From CF-161 sp035638495 (lineage in GTDB: Bacteria; Chloroflexota; Dormibacteria; Dormibacterales; Dormibacteraceae), in contig DASQZW010000009.1 in the NCBI GenBank assembly GCA_035638495.1, positions 1 to 7,059 of the forward strand: a DNA stretch of 7,059 nt, given 5' to 3'. Position numbers and translations under genes: made by a program. The notes under the pieces were generated by a model that saw only the letters and a program-made list of their open reading frames with translations, did not search any database and was not told the origin of the DNA. Below are positions 4,654-7,059 of the stretch, in pieces (the first letter of the stretch is position 1; every line of letters starts with the position of its first letter).

Positions 4654-5658
4654 ATGACCGTGAACATCCGGTACGACGACGACTGCCCGGCCTCGCTGGG
4701 GGAGCGCGTCGCCATCCTCGGCTACGGCTCCCAGGGTCACGCACATGCTCAGAACCTCAAGGACAGCGGCGTCGACGTGCGGGTGGGGCTGCATGCCGGC
4801 AGCAAGTCACGCGCCAAGGCGGAGCGCCACGGCCTGCGGGTGATGGACGTCGCGGACGCGGTCCGCGATGCCGACGTCGTGATGGTCCTGACGCCGGACG
4901 TCGGCCAGGCGCGCCTGTACCGGGAGTCGATCGAGCCGCACCTGCGCGCCGGCATGATGATGATGTTCGCGCACGGGTTCTCGATCCACTTCGGGCAGAT
5001 CGACCCGCCGGCCGACGTCGACGTCACGATGATCGCCCCCAAGGCGCCGGGCCACCTGGTGCGCAGCACGTACCTCGAGGGAACCGGCACCCCGGCGCTG
5101 ATGGCCATCCACCGCGACGCCACGGGCCGCGCCCGCGAGCGGACCCTGGCCTACGCGCGGGCGCTGGGCGCGGGCCGCGCCGGCGTGCTGGAGACGACCT
5201 TCAAAGACGAGACCGAGACCGACCTCTTCGGCGAGCAGAGCGTGCTCTGCGGCGACATCAGCGCCCTGATCACGGCCGGCTTCGAGACGCTGGTCGAGGC
5301 CGGCTACGCTCCCGAGCTCGCCTACTTCGAGTGCCTGCACGAGATGAAGCTGATCGTGGACCTCATGTACCGGGGCGGGCTCGGCTTCATGCGGTACTCG
5401 GTGTCCGACACCGCGGAGTACGGCGACTACGTCTCCGGGCCGCGGGTGATCGATGCGCGCGTCAAGCAGTCGATGAAGCAGATCCTGGCCGAGATCCAGG
5501 ACGGGAGCTTCGCCGAGCGCTGGATCGACGAGAACGAGAAGGGCCGCCAGACGTTCCTGCGCATGCGCCAGGAGCACGCGGAGCATGAGCTCGAGACGGT
5601 GGGCGCCAACCTTCGCGGAATGATGTCCTGGCTGCAGCCGCGCTCGGCGGACGACTGA
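4654..5658 (+). CDS. ilvC: Ketol-acid reductoisomerase, class I
   Basis: 334 residues, the normal class I length. It catalyses the Mg2+-dependent isomerisation and NAD(P)H reduction of 2-acetolactate or 2-aceto-2-hydroxybutyrate in Val/Leu/Ile synthesis, in the cytoplasm. The nucleotide-binding motif is GYGSQGHAHAQNLKDSG (residues 23-39). Counting from the ATG at 4654, the catalytic residues fall at the canonical positions: His107, Lys130, metal ligands Asp190 and Glu194 in DETETDLFGEQ, Glu226 and Glu230 in FECLHEMK, and Ser251 in RYSVSDTAEYGDY. That match decides the start over the TTG at 4645. The cofactor loop reads GLHAGSKSRAK: two phosphate-binding serines are kept but His46 stands where many homologues have Arg, and 'CGD' (199-201) replaces the common CGG. 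The gene follows a probable attenuator and precedes pheA by 5 bases. No ilvB or ilvN is next to it in this window. Confidence 0.96.
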   Translation: MTVNIRYDDDCPASLGERVAILGYGSQGHAHAQNLKDSGVDVRVGLHAGSKSRAKAERHGLRVMDVADAVRDADVVMVLTPDVGQARLYRESIEPHLRAGMMMMFAHGFSIHFGQIDPPADVDVTMIAPKAPGHLVRSTYLEGTGTPALMAIHRDATGRARERTLAYARALGAGRAGVLETTFKDETETDLFGEQSVLCGDISALITAGFETLVEAGYAPELAYFECLHEMKLIVDLMYRGGLGFMRYSVSDTAEYGDYVSGPRVIDARVKQSMKQILAEIQDGSFAERWIDENEKGRQTFLRMRQEHAEHELETVGANLRGMMSWLQPRSADD

Positions 5659-5663
5659 CCGAG

Positions 5664-6530
5664 TTGGCGCACGTCCACCCGCCCATCCTGGAGACGCCCG
5701 GTCGCCCGCGCACGGCCGTCCGCGCCGGGTACCAGGGCGAGCCGGGCGCCTACTCGGAGGAGGCCCTGCTCGCACTCTTCCCCGACGCCGAGCCGGTGGG
5801 CCACCGCACGTTCACGAAGGCGATCGACGCGCTGCAGGGCGGCGACGTCGACCTCGACGTGATCCCGGTCGAGAACACACTGGGCGGCATCGTCCAGGAG
5901 GCCAACGACCTGCTGTGGGAGCGCGGCGGTCTGCGCCTGGTGGCCGAGTACGTCCACCCCATCCGCCACTGCCTGCTGGGATTCCCGGGCGGCCGGGTGC
6001 TGCGGGCAATCTCGCACCCGCAGGCGCTGGCGCAGACCCGGCGCTACCTGGAGGCGCGCGGCATCGAGGCGGTCCCCCACCACGACACCGCGGGAGCGGC
6101 CGCCGACCTCGCGCGCCGGCCGGAGCCGGGCCTGGCCGCCATCGCCAGCGCGGCCGCGGCCCGCCGCTACGGGCTGCACGTCCTGGCCGAGGGCATCCAG
6201 GACGACGACACGAACCGCACGCGGTTCGTCGTGGTCGAGCGGGGCGAGCCGGACCGGCCGGCCCCCGCGGCGCCCGGCAGCAAGTGCTCTCTGTGCTTCG
6301 TGGCGGCGCACGAGCCGGGCAGTCTCGTCGCGGCGCTGCAGTGCCTCTCGACCCGCTCGGTGAACCTGACGCGGCTGGAGGCTCGACCGATTCCGGACAA
6401 GCCGTTCGAGTACCGCTTCTTTCTCGACTTCCAGGTTGCCGACCCGGCGGCCGCGGAGGAGGCCCTTCGAGAGCTCGAGGCGAAGGCCCACGAGGTTCGG
6501 CTGTTCGGAACCTATCGCGCTTTCTCCTGA
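5664..6530 (+). CDS. pheA: Prephenate dehydratase with ACT domain
   Basis: 288 residues; converts prephenate to phenylpyruvate, the committed step to phenylalanine. The PDT domain (about 20-192) shows GYQGEPGAYSEEA (22-34), VENTLGGIVQEANDLL (69-84), HPIRHCLLG, SHPQALAQTRRYLE (117-130) and the catalytic TRF motif in DDTNRTRFVVV (Thr186-Phe188). The ACT regulatory domain (about 206-280) has PGSLVAAL (218-225), matching the GALxxxL element, and LEARPI (238-243), matching ESRP, the two motifs that form the Phe-binding site in homologues. Feedback inhibition by Phe is therefore likely. There is no chorismate mutase domain, so it is a monofunctional enzyme. The TTG start at 5664 lies 5 bases after the ilvC stop; no ATG or GTG precedes the conserved domain in this frame, although the true start could be slightly different. 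It is almost certainly cotranscribed with ilvC. Confidence 0.94.
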   Translation: MAHVHPPILETPGRPRTAVRAGYQGEPGAYSEEALLALFPDAEPVGHRTFTKAIDALQGGDVDLDVIPVENTLGGIVQEANDLLWERGGLRLVAEYVHPIRHCLLGFPGGRVLRAISHPQALAQTRRYLEARGIEAVPHHDTAGAAADLARRPEPGLAAIASAAAARRYGLHVLAEGIQDDDTNRTRFVVVERGEPDRPAPAAPGSKCSLCFVAAHEPGSLVAALQCLSTRSVNLTRLEARPIPDKPFEYRFFLDFQVADPAAAEEALRELEAKAHEVRLFGTYRAFS

Positions 6531-6538
6531 CGCTCGGG

Positions 6539-6544
6539 TAGGCT
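6539..6544 (+). promoter_or_regulatory. Candidate -10 box for the zinc-ribbon gene
   Basis: TAGGCT lies 8 bases after the pheA stop and ends 7 bases before the ATG at 6552, so transcription would begin at or next to the start codon (leaderless). No Shine-Dalgarno and no clear -35 are present. The hexamer is identical to that before the ilvC leader ORF. Confidence 0.5.
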
Positions 6545-6551
6545 CTCCTGG

Positions 6552-7059
6552 ATGAGCCAGATGAAGCCCTACTGCTTCAAGTGTGGGGCCGAGCTGGAAC
6601 CGGACGCCATCTACTGCCCCGAGTGCGGGCGGCTGCAGCGCTCCATGGTGGTGCGCTCGGTCGATCCGAACGCGCCGAGCGCGCCGTCCGCGCAGTACTC
6701 GGGTTCGTCGCACGACCAGCCCTACCAGTTCTATCCAGATCGGGAGGCGGCGGCCGCCGAGCAAGTGGAGCCGACCGAGCCGCCGCCCGCCGCCGGCCAG
6801 CAGCATCCGGACCAGCACGACCCCTACGCGGACCACTCCCCGGAGCCGGACTGGCGCGGGGGCGAGCAGACCGACGCGTACGGCGAGCAGACGCCGTACG
6901 CCCAGCACGGCGGAGACCAGGTCTACGCCCAGCAGGAACACGAGCAGCAGCCGTACGGCGAGCAGACCTGGCAGGACCCGGCCTACGGTCAGCAGGACCC
7001 CGCCTACGGCCAGGACCCGGCCTACGGCCAGGACCCGGCCTACGGCCAGGACCCGGCCT
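6552..7059 (+). CDS. Zinc-ribbon protein with Gln/Pro/Tyr-rich repeat tail (partial)
   Basis: 169 codons are visible and the frame is still open at the window edge. The N-terminus carries a zinc ribbon: two CxxC knuckles (Cys8/Cys11 and Cys22/Cys25) separated by 10 residues, each followed by Gly, in YCFKCGAELEPDAIYCPECG. After about residue 35 the sequence becomes low-complexity and probably disordered, rich in Gln, Pro, Tyr, Asp and Glu. From about residue 141 it becomes near-perfect QDPAYG repeats. Many bacterial proteins with this layout go on to one or more membrane helices or another domain, but nothing here shows that. The ATG at 6552 is set by the -10 box 7 bases upstream and the immediate zinc ribbon. 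Function is not known. The gene may be a separate transcription unit from ilvC-pheA. Confidence 0.8.
   Translation, partial: MSQMKPYCFKCGAELEPDAIYCPECGRLQRSMVVRSVDPNAPSAPSAQYSGSSHDQPYQFYPDREAAAAEQVEPTEPPPAAGQQHPDQHDPYADHSPEPDWRGGEQTDAYGEQTPYAQHGGDQVYAQQEHEQQPYGEQTWQDPAYGQQDPAYGQDPAYGQDPAYGQDPA
6972..7059 (+). repeat. 18-base in-frame tandem repeat (QDPAYG)
   Basis: Units at 6972-6989, 6993-7010, 7011-7028, 7029-7046 and a partial one at 7047-7059; a single extra CAG codon sits between the first two. The consensus is CAGGACCCGGCCTACGGC. Units three and four are identical and the first two each differ at one or two third-codon positions. The array continues beyond the window, so copy number is unknown. 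Such arrays change length by slippage and are easily collapsed in assemblies. Confidence 0.92.

Noticed and set aside
5427..6941. 504-codon minus-strand open frame opposite ilvC, pheA and the zinc-ribbon gene
   Set aside because: Antisense shadow of three genes with no domain pattern of its own.

Overview
High-GC bacterial chromosomal DNA with GC-rich third codon positions, GTG and TTG starts, weak or absent Shine-Dalgarno sequences, and several genes that begin 5-13 bases downstream of a TANNNT -10 box, as expected of leaderless or short-leader transcripts. Together with the gene types this suggests an actinobacterium in the broad sense. A Thermoleophilia-like lineage is possible, but that is a guess and cannot be settled from the window. 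There are no mobile elements, tRNAs, rRNAs or CRISPR arrays.

Left part (1-2782): the tail of an ABC transporter ATPase on the + strand ends at 169. It converges on a two-gene minus-strand operon, with a strong hairpin (193-226) between the two transcription units. The operon runs from a PrsW-type (M82) intramembrane protease (2782 to 1904) into a full-length two-domain SppA peptidase (1907 to 240). The two genes overlap by 4 bases (GTGA), so they should be translationally coupled.

Divergent control region (2783-2895): this lies between prsW-sppA and a plus-strand PAP2/Aur1-like membrane phosphotransferase or phosphatase (2896-3831). It holds three TTAC(C/A)T direct repeats spaced exactly 11 bases apart, midway between the two predicted start sites. 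That layout fits a binding site for an OmpR/PhoB-type response regulator, resembling an actinobacterial PHO box.

Middle (3832-4653): a small six-helix membrane protein with a LiaI/LiaF-like Trp-Pro motif (3875-4426) is followed by a 227-base non-coding stretch. That stretch contains a predicted 17-codon ORF, MVLVHGPQKYELVLVES, in which 7 of 17 residues are Val or Leu. It also has mutually exclusive RNA pairings and a GC-rich hairpin with a T5 tract. These lie directly before ilvC, the Val/Leu/Ile biosynthesis gene, so this looks like a ribosome-mediated transcription attenuator. It is the most interesting signal in the window.

Right part (4654-7059): ilvC (class I ketol-acid reductoisomerase) is followed 5 bases later by pheA (prephenate dehydratase with an ACT domain). 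The attenuator could therefore control phenylalanine as well as branched-chain synthesis. The last gene (6552 onward, cut by the window end) encodes an N-terminal zinc ribbon followed by a Gln/Pro/Tyr-rich tail that breaks into an 18-base tandem repeat (QDPAYG units).
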